Source: Chryseobacterium luteum
Lineage (GTDB): Bacteria; Bacteroidota; Bacteroidia; Flavobacteriales; Weeksellaceae
Reading direction: 5' to 3'
DNA length: 64,000 bases
NCBI RefSeq assembly: GCF_000737785.1
Contig: NZ_JPRO01000002.1
Location: 186,001 to 250,000, forward strand
Every line of letters begins with the position of its first letter. The first letter of the stretch is position 1. The notes beneath the pieces were generated by a model. It made no database searches and was not told the origin of the DNA. It was given only the letters and a program-made list of their open reading frames with translations. Shown in pieces: positions 17,770 to 24,687 of this stretch. A program made the translations under genes and the position numbers.

Positions 17770-17852
17770 GAAAACTTTGCTCTTCAAGGTCTCCAGGCTT
17801 GGGATTTATTTGACTGGCGTAAAACTGGGAGACTTTGCAGAGCTGGGATATC
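17770..17852. repeat. Inverted-repeat intergenic element
   Basis: Two inverted copies of a segment around gctcttcaaggtctcc and ggagactttgcagagc flank a spacer of about 40 bases. The same pair, in slightly different form (gaagtctccagactttggag and ctcaaagtcgggagacttta), occurs at 22245-22335, and gtctcc/ggagac also occurs at 15838. This marks it as one member of a dispersed palindromic family. The rest of the gap 17602-17853 shows no gene. Confidence 0.6.
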
Positions 17853-17853
17853 T

Positions 17854-18378
17854 TTATTTCTTCTCTCTCCTTTCAAGAATAAGATGCGCTGCATCCAGCA
17901 TTTTAGTAAGATGAATGTAAGGACTCACTATATTCCTTTCCGGCAGGTTGTCATGAACTCCGAGTGAGAAATAGACCATCCCGGACATAAAATAATCAAA
18001 TTCCTTGATGCTGTATTCTCTGAATGCTTTTTTAAAAACCAACAGAGGGTTTTGGTATTCCTTCTCCGAAAGCAAGCCAAAAACCAACGGAGAGACCTCT
18101 TCCAACTGAGTATTAACGGCCCATTTCTTTTCCTTCAGCGTGATAAGATAACCTGCCCGGACAAACGACTGCATCGACTGGCGAAAGTGAAATATAACGG
18201 ACGGATCTTCTTTGATCCGGCTATTTCTTTTTACCGCATAATTCATAATGCTGTTTAATTTCTTTTTAGAGGCAGTCAGGTCATTGAGCTGAAAAAAGGC
18301 CTCCATCATCTGTACTGCAGAGTATTTCTTACCAACTCCCGAAAATGGGCATTGGAGGTCTGTTCTGGTTTTTTTCAT
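17854..18378 (-). CDS. Hypothetical protein
   Basis: A 174-residue basic, helical protein with no signal peptide. The N-terminal part has LQCPFSGVGKKYSAVQMMEA and a Lys-rich helix (NDLTASKKKLNSIMNYAVKR); the C-terminus has KMLDAAHLILERREKK. The family is not recognised. A small, doubtful frame precedes it by 20 bases, and both lie downstream of an operator-like region next to a divergent XRE regulator gene, so they may be controlled by that regulator. Confidence 0.5.
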   Translation of the reverse strand: MKKTRTDLQCPFSGVGKKYSAVQMMEAFFQLNDLTASKKKLNSIMNYAVKRNSRIKEDPSVIFHFRQSMQSFVRAGYLITLKEKKWAVNTQLEEVSPLVFGLLSEKEYQNPLLVFKKAFREYSIKEFDYFMSGMVYFSLGVHDNLPERNIVSPYIHLTKMLDAAHLILERREKK

Positions 18379-18398
18379 GTTTTCTGTTGTGTCATTTT

Positions 18399-18671
18399 TT
18401 ATTGGCTGTAAAGGAGGAAGTCAGGGCAATGCCTGAACTTCCTGCCATACCAACCAAGGGTAATAGGATAGAATTTGTATTTTTCTGAAAGCACTAAAGC
18501 CGCAATGGATTGTACACCCCATTGTAACATATCATGATACTTTATGTGGTGAAGCTGGCTTAGAAAAAGATGATTGTAGAAAAGCAGAACAGCATGAAAT
18601 AAAATGGCATGGGACTCTACAATATCCAACTTGAGGTACTGGTATACCTGTACACAGATAAGAGAGCCCAC
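18399..18671 (-). CDS. Doubtful small ORF, 90 residues
   Basis: A GTG-started frame rich in Leu, His and Tyr (SHAILFHAVLLFYNHLFLSQ). It has no recognised family. In its favour: it sits 20 bases before the next minus-strand gene and behind a plausible promoter. Against it: a weak start codon and unusual composition. Treat as uncertain. Confidence 0.3.
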   Translation of the reverse strand: MGSLICVQVYQYLKLDIVESHAILFHAVLLFYNHLFLSQLHHIKYHDMLQWGVQSIAALVLSEKYKFYPITLGWYGRKFRHCPDFLLYSQ

Positions 18672-18779
18672 GCCTAGGTCGTGAGCTGTTTACTTATCCT
18701 CTCGTATACTTTTAAATTACCAGTTTTCAAGTTGAGATTCTAAGCAATAGCTTCTATATTTCTTTGAAGTATCGCAAAG

Positions 18780-18846
18780 CTACATTTATTGTAGCTTATT
18801 GTACAAATATAATATAATTTCTGAATTGTAGGTTAATTCAACTACA
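18780..18846. promoter_or_regulatory. Operator-like region between divergent XRE gene and 18671 frame
   Basis: Four half-sites of one motif lie here: ctaca at 18780, tgtag at 18790, tgtag at 18827 and ctaca at 18842, giving one inverted pair on each side of a minus-strand -7 box (TATATTTG, complement of 18804-18811). Such flanking pairs fit binding by a dimeric XRE repressor, presumably the product of the adjacent plus-strand gene. Inferred from symmetry only. Confidence 0.45.
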
Positions 18847-18881
18847 TTTTTTTAATGTAAACTTTCCAAATTGCTTTGACA

Positions 18882-19127
18882 ATGGTAATTGCAATGGATA
18901 AAATTGAATTTCGAATAGCTTTCGGGAAAAGAGTTGAAAAATTTAGAAAGAAGGTGGGATTAAGCTATCGGGAGTTAGCTCAAAAATGTGATGTAGACCA
19001 TAGTAATATCAGTAAAATTGAAAAAGGAGAAGTTGATTTAAGAATTTCAACAATACAGGAACTAGCTAAGGGCTTAGAAGTTCATCCTCAAGAATTATTT
19101 AATTTTAAAATAGATGAGAAATCCTGA
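18882..19127 (+). CDS. Small XRE-family transcriptional regulator
   Basis: An 81-residue protein consisting almost entirely of one helix-turn-helix domain: FGKRVEKFRKKVGLSYRELA, then KCDVDHSNISKIEKGEVDLR, then STIQELAKGLEVHPQELFNF. This is a Cro/C1-type DNA-binding domain. An internal ATG at 18894 (MDKIEFR) is an equally good start. It is the only plus-strand gene in the first 26 kb and is transcribed away from the minus-strand genes at 18378-18671, with symmetrical operator-like sites between, so it is probably autoregulated and represses its divergent neighbours. Confidence 0.85.
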   Translation: MVIAMDKIEFRIAFGKRVEKFRKKVGLSYRELAQKCDVDHSNISKIEKGEVDLRISTIQELAKGLEVHPQELFNFKIDEKS

Positions 19128-19160
19128 CAAAAGTTGATTTTTGTATTTATTAATCTATCA

Positions 19161-19280
19161 GGTAACGTTTTAGGTGGGACTTTTAGCACTGAACTTCATT
19201 AAAATTACAGAACTTTGATTTAGCACTTCACTTTCATAGAAGCACTGAATCCCCACTTGCGTGTAGGTATTGTTATACCT
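19161..19280 (-). other. attC-like site of second cassette array
   Basis: The left end ggtaacgttttaggtggg and the right end ccccacttgcgtgtaggtattgttatacc form imperfect inverted halves (aggtgggac against ccccactt). The taacgttt and tgttata cores are as in the other sites. The middle carries ttagcactgaact and ttagcacttcac, the ttagcac element also seen in the sites at 22.7 and 24.6 kb. It lies 20 bases past the stop of the PIN-like gene. Confidence 0.65.
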
Positions 19281-19300
19281 TAGAGTTTCTTGTCGATTCG

Positions 19301-19810
19301 TTATTTTGTTAACGAACATTTAAACTTAATGTCCATCTCGTCTATGAACTGAAAATCATTTATCCAACGCACACCCATATTGTCGCAAACATTTGGAATT
19401 TTAATTTTGTTAGAGTTCAATGCAGTTACTTTTTCTTCTTTTGTTACTACGGTGGCATTTTCATATATGGAGTGTGCAATTACCCAAGGGTCAGCCAAAG
19501 ACCGAGCCTTAGTATTGTCAACCAAGTTTATATGATTTGGATTTGATGAATAGATTTTTTTCAAACAATTTGCAACTTGTTCACTAACTTTCTTAATTGG
19601 GATTTTACTATTTTTTAACCATTTAGAAAGGTCGTCTTCAGTTCTTACTATTTCTTCATAAACATATTCAGGAATAAAAATCTTTTCTTGTTTTCCAAGT
19701 TCTATTAATATTTCCCAATAGTCTGGACAAAACTTTGGATTGTAATATTTTTGCCATGCTTGAATTAGCACATTGGCATCTAAACAATATTTATTTGCCA
19801 TTGTGTTCAT
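19301..19810 (-). CDS. PIN-like DUF4411 protein (toxin-like)
   Basis: A 169-residue protein that fits the DUF4411 PIN-like family: KYCLDANVLIQAWQKYY at the start holds the first acidic residue of the nuclease site, EYVYEEIVRTEDDLSKWLK the second, and RSLADPWVIAHSIYENATVV with TKEEKV supplies the rest. Such proteins are predicted metal-dependent RNases. The gene overlaps the upstream ImmA/IrrE gene by four bases, the standard arrangement of this putative toxin-antitoxin-like pair. An attC-like site follows it directly, so both genes form one two-gene cassette. An alternative start lies at 19801 (MANKY). Confidence 0.8.
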   Translation of the reverse strand: MNTMANKYCLDANVLIQAWQKYYNPKFCPDYWEILIELGKQEKIFIPEYVYEEIVRTEDDLSKWLKNSKIPIKKVSEQVANCLKKIYSSNPNHINLVDNTKARSLADPWVIAHSIYENATVVTKEEKVTALNSNKIKIPNVCDNMGVRWINDFQFIDEMDIKFKCSLTK

Positions 19811-20985
19811 CTTATTAATTGAGATTCTAATTTTTGAAATTTATTTACTTGAACATTTAAAAGATTACTTGCTAAAGTTGGTTCAATATATCCTCCTCGA
19901 AATGCATCCAAAACGGTTTGTGTAAACAACCTACTATTTCTATTAAGTTGTAATAAAAAATAATTTGGACCGCCAGTCTTTTCTTTATCTTTTTGTTTTG
20001 CTTTCTTGTCTGCTTCTTTTCTTAAATATTCGGCAAAATCAATGTCTGCTTGTTTTTTGAGTTTCTGATAAGTAGGCACTGAAATAATATTTAGGTTTAA
20101 AGCTCGTACTAATAATGCAAATGAACTGACACCTAATTGTTTCGCAATTTTTAATATATCTTTTGAAGATTGAAACAATGAGATATCAAAATCCAATATT
20201 ATTTCCTTGGGCATAAGTGCATTTGCAGCTACTTCGTTACAAAATAATTCGACTGGATGAAATTTATCCTTTTGTTTCAAATTAGGTTCAACTTCGTTTG
20301 AAATACCTGTTTCTGCAATCCATATGTGTGCTAATTCATGAACTAAGGTGAAAAGTTGTGGTGCTTTCCAATCTTCTGAATTTACAAATATGAATGGAGC
20401 ATGAGAGTCAGCAATTGCAAAGCCTTGTAATTCTTCAGAGTCTAATTTCAATCTAGAATGAATGAAACTTGTCCGTGATATAAATATTCCATTAGTTTCC
20501 GCTGCGTCTATCCACTCTTTTATTGGATTGTCGGATTTGTAGAATAATGGATTAATATTTAAAGTTTGTAGTATGTCATTTGCAACTTTTTGAGGGTTGT
20601 CATTTATGTTAAATCGCCCAACAAAAGGTAGTTTTTCTTCTTGATTTTCAGAATAAACATCACTTAACCACGCCTGTTTTTGCTGTATTTCTCTAATAAT
20701 AAAAATTGAAGAAGTTGTCAACGATTTTGAACCCGATTTTCTAAAGTCTTGTAAAGGTTGAAAGTCTCTAGGAATATCAGGTAAAAAGAAAAGAGCAAAA
20801 GGTCTTTTATATGATTTAGCTAATGTTTGTGCTTGTCGAATAGTTGGTTGGCTGAATCCAGCTTCCCAATCCCTCAACTTTTCAACAGACACAGAGATTT
20901 TGGCAGCAGCAATTTCCTCGGTCATTCTTGCCGATTCTCTTGCCCATTTTAGAACATTTGGTGTTATGTATGCTTTGTCTGCCAT
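19807..20985 (-). CDS. XRE plus ImmA/IrrE metallopeptidase protein
   Basis: A 392-residue fusion. Residues 8-60 are a helix-turn-helix (NVLKWARESARMTEEIAAAK and WEAGFSQPTIRQAQTLAKSY); the middle and C-terminal parts are a COG2856/ImmA-IrrE zinc peptidase with the motif LVHELAHIWI (HExxH) and a downstream Glu in LFCNEVAANALMP. In related systems the peptidase cleaves or senses a partner repressor. Here the partner is the DUF4411 PIN-like gene that overlaps its stop by four bases. It is the first gene after the second attI-like copy (21072-21178), so it could be expressed from the -7 box inside that site. Confidence 0.85.
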   Translation of the reverse strand: MADKAYITPNVLKWARESARMTEEIAAAKISVSVEKLRDWEAGFSQPTIRQAQTLAKSYKRPFALFFLPDIPRDFQPLQDFRKSGSKSLTTSSIFIIREIQQKQAWLSDVYSENQEEKLPFVGRFNINDNPQKVANDILQTLNINPLFYKSDNPIKEWIDAAETNGIFISRTSFIHSRLKLDSEELQGFAIADSHAPFIFVNSEDWKAPQLFTLVHELAHIWIAETGISNEVEPNLKQKDKFHPVELFCNEVAANALMPKEIILDFDISLFQSSKDILKIAKQLGVSSFALLVRALNLNIISVPTYQKLKKQADIDFAEYLRKEADKKAKQKDKEKTGGPNYFLLQLNRNSRLFTQTVLDAFRGGYIEPTLASNLLNVQVNKFQKLESQLIR

Positions 20986-21071
20986 TATGGGGTCAAAAGT
21001 ACAAATTTTATAGTTAATTTTATCAAAATACTGCTGTTTTGATTTAGCACTATCGTTTTTTTAGCTGAGAT

Positions 21072-21178
21072 AGAACATCCAAATTTATGCATTGCGCCAA
21101 TATACAATACATATAATTGCGCTAATGTTGTTTTAGTTTTACAATCTATTTGTTAATAATAAAATTACAATCTAAATA
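21072..21178 (-). other. Second attI-like copy, integrase missing
   Basis: About 100 bases (21077-21178) repeat the attI-like region at 26223-26325 with most positions the same by eye: ccaaattta, attgcgc, attgcgctaatgttgtttta and ctatttgttaat are all shared. On the cassette strand both carry gcgcaat repeats and the -7 box TAAATTTG (complement of 21080-21087). Beyond 21178 the similarity stops and no recombinase follows; a terminator and an unrelated secreted-protein gene occur instead. The whole gap 20986-21302 holds only this site and the terminator. Confidence 0.65.
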
Positions 21179-21214
21179 TACTATTTCCTTACGGAAAACC
21201 ATAATACAGAAAAA

Positions 21215-21241
21215 AACCGCTCTACAAAGAATAGAACGGTT
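21215..21241 (-). terminator. Terminator of the 21303-21842 gene
   Basis: Stem aaccgctcta / tagaacggtt with a seven-base loop; read on the minus strand it ends in a run of six T. Nearly the same hairpin stands at 22111-22137, on the other side of the gene. Confidence 0.75.
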
Positions 21242-21302
21242 AATATATTAATTGTCTTATTGATAGAAAAAGCAGTAAGCAAAAAGTTTTTTGTTTTTAG
21301 AA

Positions 21303-21842
21303 TTAAAACTTTTCATCAGCACCTTTTTTCGTTGAATTGTATTCAACTAATGTTTTAAATGCTTTTTCTAATCTTTCAACTAAAGCTTGGTCTGTACCAA
21401 AGTTAAAAGGTGATCTATACTTATTATAGTTAGGCCCACTTATAGAAATATAGTTGTAATAATTTCCTTCGCCTGCCCTGTCATAATCACAGTGAGCAAA
21501 AAGTTGATTATTTCCCGAAACAAAAAAATCAGAGTATTCATTCTTCATTCCAGTAACCTTATTCATGTCATAGCTATATTCACAAAATTTATTAATTCCA
21601 TAGTTGCTTCTATAAACAAAAATCCCGTCTTTATAAGAAACAAAAGTTCGGTCATTATATGTGGCTAAATTTTCTTTCATTTTTCCTGCAATCCAATCCA
21701 TAGTTTCCTGCTTGGTGGGTTTTGCGGTTTTGTTTTCGGTGGATGGTTTGGTAGGTTTTGCAGTTGTTTTCTTTTGGGCATTTACACCCATGCTTGCAAC
21801 TGTTACTAATAATACAATTGCTAACTTTAATTGTCTGGTCAT
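21303..21842 (-). CDS. Hypothetical secreted protein
   Basis: A 179-residue protein with a classical signal peptide (MTRQLKLAIVLLVTVASMGVNAQ) and a Lys/Thr/Pro-rich linker (KPTKPSTENKTAKPTKQETM) before a compact Tyr-rich domain (SYKDGIFVYRSNYGINKF through YNYISISGPNYNKYRSPF). It is likely periplasmic. No family is recognised. It occupies the position that the integrase holds in the neighbouring platform, flanked on both sides by near-identical terminators that look like copies of the groEL terminator, so it is probably an insertion. Confidence 0.6.
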   Translation of the reverse strand: MTRQLKLAIVLLVTVASMGVNAQKKTTAKPTKPSTENKTAKPTKQETMDWIAGKMKENLATYNDRTFVSYKDGIFVYRSNYGINKFCEYSYDMNKVTGMKNEYSDFFVSGNNQLFAHCDYDRAGEGNYYNYISISGPNYNKYRSPFNFGTDQALVERLEKAFKTLVEYNSTKKGADEKF

Positions 21843-22110
21843 TGTTTTTTTATTTAAATTAATGTTTATTGCTGTTTTAAGGTGTCTATTCTGTTTATTT
21901 GGTTGTGTTGATTTTTAATTAAGTTGATATATAGAGTAATATTTTTGCAAGCGATCTTTTGTTATGGTAATTATTGTTCTTTCAAACCTTCTGTTGATTT
22001 AGCTTCTTTCACAAATGTTAAATGTATGAGTTGATGGAAGTGGAAATATTCTCTCATCGATAATTTGTATTTTTTTATAGATCATTGTTACTCGTCAAAT
22101 ATAATAAAAA

Positions 22111-22137
22111 AACCGCTCTGCAAAAAGTAGAGCGGTT
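22111..22137 (-). terminator. Displaced copy of a groEL-type terminator
   Basis: Stem aaccgctct / agagcggtt followed on the minus strand by a T run. It stands about 30 bases beyond the groEL 3' remnant at 22167-22235, the same distance and orientation as the hairpin at 27194-27222 past the real groEL stop. Confidence 0.65.
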
Positions 22138-22166
22138 AGTATATAAATTGCCTCGGTCGCTGACCG

Positions 22167-22235
22167 TTATATCATTCCTAGCATTCCACCTCCCATTGGC
22201 ATAGCAGGTTCAGCGCTTTTCACTTTAATGATTAC
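22167..22235 (-). pseudogene. Remnant of the groEL 3' end
   Basis: On the minus strand this reads [20 protein letters not shown] followed by MI and a stop, against [20 protein letters not shown] and MM at the true GroEL C-terminus (27251-27319). The DNA agrees closely (cattccacctcccattggc is shared, then atagcaggttcagcgct). Only about 23 codons remain; upstream the similarity ends at a palindromic repeat. It marks a duplicated groEL end about 5 kb from the gene. Confidence 0.85.
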
Positions 22236-22244
22236 ATAGCTGTT

Positions 22245-22336
22245 CTCCGAAGTCTCCAGACTTTGGAGCATATTTTTAAAAGGGGAGTGTTTTTTATTTT
22301 ATGCGCTCAAAGTCGGGAGACTTTACGCAGCGGGGT
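22245..22336. repeat. Inverted-repeat intergenic element
   Basis: gaagtctccagactttggagc and, inverted, gcgctcaaagtcgggagac with ttta, flank an AT-rich spacer with a T run. It is another copy of the family at 17770-17852. It abuts the groEL remnant. Apart from these elements the gap 21843-22348 shows no gene. Confidence 0.6.
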
Positions 22337-22348
22337 ATAGGTTTGAAA

Positions 22349-22687
22349 TTAATTCTTAAGTAAAATATTTGGCTTTAATTGTTTTTTAGAAGTCACTGTC
22401 GATAATATTTGCATATTTTCCAGATTTGCAAAGGTCTGTAAAGTGGTGAAATGTAATAAATTGTACTTGATTGCATCTTCGAACTGGTTGATTGTCTCTT
22501 CGAACTGGTTAATCGCTTCTTCGAAACGCCTGAACGCCTCAACGTAATGCTTGATTGCCTTCACGAAGAAGTTGACATCTTCAACGAATGAGTTGAAACT
22601 TATGTTGAAATGATTGAAGGTCTTATCGAAATGGTTTTTCGTGGTTTTTTTTGCTTTTAAGGCATTGGGGAAACTCTTTTGCTGCAC
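22349..22687 (-). CDS. Heptad-repeat coiled-coil ORF
   Basis: A 112-codon frame with a GTG start. Residues 18-75 consist of about eight seven-residue units of the form aromatic-x-x-x-hydrophobic (KTFNHFN, ISFNSFV, EDVNFFV, KAIKHYV, EAFRRFE, EAINQFE, ETINQFE, DAIKYNL), so the DNA is a diverged 21-base tandem repeat. If translated, it would form a helical coiled coil. The weak start makes a real protein uncertain. It lies between the last attC-like site and the groEL remnant. Confidence 0.4.
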   Translation of the reverse strand: MQQKSFPNALKAKKTTKNHFDKTFNHFNISFNSFVEDVNFFVKAIKHYVEAFRRFEEAINQFEETINQFEDAIKYNLLHFTTLQTFANLENMQILSTVTSKKQLKPNILLKN

Positions 22688-22726
22688 CGAAAGTATAAGT
22701 CACGGATTGGAAATCCGCAACATCTA

Positions 22727-22858
22727 GTTAACGGTTGGCAGCTTGGCGAAGTGGCGGAAATCGAAGCATAAATGTTTTGTTTTGCACAAAAGTTCAATCG
22801 AAGAACTGCCGTGGAATTTAGCACTGAGCCCGCCATTTTGCCAAACTGCTGTTATGTG
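22727..22858 (-). other. attC-like site 4 (after the ParA-like cassette)
   Basis: Left end gttaacggttggcagcttggcg, with agtggcgg next; right end cccgccattttgcc followed by aaactgctgttatgtgc. The halves are inverted and imperfect (ttggcgaagtggcgg against ccgccattttgccaa), the hallmark of attC. The variable middle contains ttttgcacaaaagttcaatcg and tttagcactga, motifs shared with the other sites. It begins 9 bases past the stop of the ParA-like gene. Confidence 0.75.
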
Positions 22859-22866
22859 CTGCTTTT

Positions 22867-23889
22867 TTATAATTTAGTTACAACACCACTTATTGCATCT
22901 ATACAGTTTTGCCAATTTGGGTCTTGAATTTTTGTTTTATTTCCAAAAAGATGATGATCACCTTTTACTAGCATTGAAAAAGGAGTTGCTTCTGCAAATG
23001 CAACAACTCCAGTAGTTTGAAAATCTCTTACATCAACTACACCATCTGAAATATTGTTAAATGTAAAATGTTGCGGATGAGAAGCTAAAACTGCATTTAA
23101 GTCATTATCTATTGATGTTAAAACTGAAGCGTATGCAGATGCTGGTCCCATATATTGCGTAAGTCGATTTTTAATTATAAGATGTATTTTTGGTAATTGT
23201 CTACCAGCAGTCGTTAGCTTTGTATGAAATGCATACTGATTATATATAGCTGAAGGTAAATTTAATCCATAAACAAGTGAATAGATATTTGTTAATGCTC
23301 TTCTTGAACTATCATCTGCCATAACAGGTGCAATAATTCTATCTGTAGCTGCTAATGCAATTTGTGTATAAATAGCAAAACTCGGATTTGTGTCTATGAA
23401 CACATCATCATAAGAATTTAATTGATTTGATGCGTTAACTAAATCATTTACCCAATCTATAATTTTTAAATATGTATCGATTCCTGGTATTTGAGTTATT
23501 GATAATGCTGAAATTGAATTTGATTGTAATTCTACAATTCTGTCTCCTGCAATTAAGTCAATATTTACTGGTATTTTGGAATTTACTGCGCTTGGATTAC
23601 TTATGTAATTTGAAGCATTTATTGTTGGTGTATTGTATGGATTAGAAAATCTATCTTGAAAATATCCACCAATTGTACATACAGAAGTTGGTGTGGTTAA
23701 ATTATTTAGATTTGTAGAACCATTTCCAAGAAGTCCGCCCATAAAAAGTTCAGATAGATTTGCTTGTGGGCACAAGTCTATTGTTAAAATTTTTTTTTCA
23801 GGGAATTTGATTGCATATTCAGTAATTGTTTGAAATGCTAAACTTGATTTACCAGTTCCGCCTTTGTTGTTCCAAAATGTATATTTCAT
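22867..23889 (-). CDS. ParA/MinD-like ATPase, cassette-borne
   Basis: A 340-residue P-loop ATPase. The deviant Walker A motif is at the very start (TFWNNKGGTGKSSLAFQT, residues 4-21), the A' region is ILTIDLCPQANLSELFMGG, and the Walker B-like segment is YDDVFIDTNPSFAIYTQIAL. Family members position plasmids, chromosomes or protein complexes. Here no parB, parS or plasmid gene is adjacent; it is a single-gene unit with an attC-like site at each side. It may act in partitioning, defence or protein placement; sequence alone does not decide. Confidence 0.85.
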   Translation of the reverse strand: MKYTFWNNKGGTGKSSLAFQTITEYAIKFPEKKILTIDLCPQANLSELFMGGLLGNGSTNLNNLTTPTSVCTIGGYFQDRFSNPYNTPTINASNYISNPSAVNSKIPVNIDLIAGDRIVELQSNSISALSITQIPGIDTYLKIIDWVNDLVNASNQLNSYDDVFIDTNPSFAIYTQIALAATDRIIAPVMADDSSRRALTNIYSLVYGLNLPSAIYNQYAFHTKLTTAGRQLPKIHLIIKNRLTQYMGPASAYASVLTSIDNDLNAVLASHPQHFTFNNISDGVVDVRDFQTTGVVAFAEATPFSMLVKGDHHLFGNKTKIQDPNWQNCIDAISGVVTKL

Positions 23890-23935
23890 AATTTTTCTAT
23901 TTTAGTTTTTGTTTATCGTTTGAGTTAAAGTTGCA

Positions 23936-24068
23936 CATAACGTTTCGGGGCTTGGCGTCAGTGGCGACTTTTGTAATAATTTGTTCTAAAGATAAGCAAA
24001 ATTTCAACTTAGTAATTTCCGGCTAAGAAAAACTAAACCAGCCATTGCGCCAAACGGCTGTTATGGGC
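23936..24068 (-). other. attC-like site 3
   Basis: Left end cataacgtttcggggcttgg, continuing cgtcagtggcgac; right end agccattgcgccaaacggctg followed by ttatgggc. Inverted halves: cttggcgtcagtggc against gccattgcgccaaac. The left core taacg is followed, across the junction, by the start region of the ParA-like cassette; the right core gttatg is three bases from the stop of the gene at 24071. Confidence 0.8.
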
Positions 24069-24070
24069 AG

Positions 24071-24568
24071 TTATTGTATAATTAAAACACCTTCCGATTT
24101 TGATTCAATTCCAAATTCTTTTAATTCATCTTCGCAGGAAACTCTGATTACGTGAAACTTTACAATACAATCGTCGTAAATATCTATTTCATTTCCGTTC
24201 AATGTTTCACCAAAATAAATTAACACTCGAAAATCTTTCTGATAATGCTTGTTAAGTTGCTCATATATTCTTTTTCCGCATTCTACTCCAATTTTTAATT
24301 TTTCAAACTCATCTAATTTTTCTGAAACATAATCGCTGATATTTATGTCATTTAGAAATATTTCATATTCAGATTTCTTGAGTTCGGAATCAAGTTCTCC
24401 AGGACCAAAATATTGATAATCTTTAAATAAAATACAACCTTCTTCTTCTCTAAAACCCGAATTAATAAGTTCGTCTAATTCATTTGGTAAACTTACATTT
24501 TGAGATGTAAATTCAATTTTTCTATTTTTGAGAATAGACATCATTAATTTGTTTGTTGTAATTTTCAT
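24071..24568 (-). CDS. Hypothetical cassette protein
   Basis: A 165-residue acidic protein with no recognised family. I start it at 24568 (MKITTNKLMMSILKNRKIEF), because upstream codons run into the attC-like site of the previous cassette. Visible features are LPNELDELINSGFREEEGCI, which resembles a short helix-loop before a strand, and the acidic middle ELDSELKKSEYEIFLNDINI; the C-terminus is beta-rich (FHVIRVSCEDELKEFGIESK). It forms a single-gene cassette between attC-like sites 2 and 3. Confidence 0.6.
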   Translation of the reverse strand: MKITTNKLMMSILKNRKIEFTSQNVSLPNELDELINSGFREEEGCILFKDYQYFGPGELDSELKKSEYEIFLNDINISDYVSEKLDEFEKLKIGVECGKRIYEQLNKHYQKDFRVLIYFGETLNGNEIDIYDDCIVKFHVIRVSCEDELKEFGIESKSEGVLIIQ

Positions 24569-24590
24569 CTTGAGTTCCGTAATAATTGCC

Positions 24591-24680
24591 CATAACGTTT
24601 CGGGGCGATGGTGGGAAATCGAAGAACAAATGTTCAAATTAGCACTGAAGCCCCACTTTTGCAAAACCCTTGTTATGCGA
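24591..24680 (-). other. attC-like site 2 (short form)
   Basis: The shortest complete site, about 90 bases. Left end cataacgtttcggggcgatgg with tggg next; right end gccccacttttgcaaaaccc followed by ttgttatgcgacg. Inverted halves: ggggcgatggtggg against ccccacttttgc. The middle is only gaaatcgaagaacaaatg and a ttagcactga element. Confidence 0.8.
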
Positions 24681-24687
24681 CGTTTTT

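Noticed and set aside
21180..22100. A decayed integrase next to the second attI-like site.
   Set aside because: No tyrosine recombinase motif could be found in any frame; only the secreted-protein gene and terminators are there.
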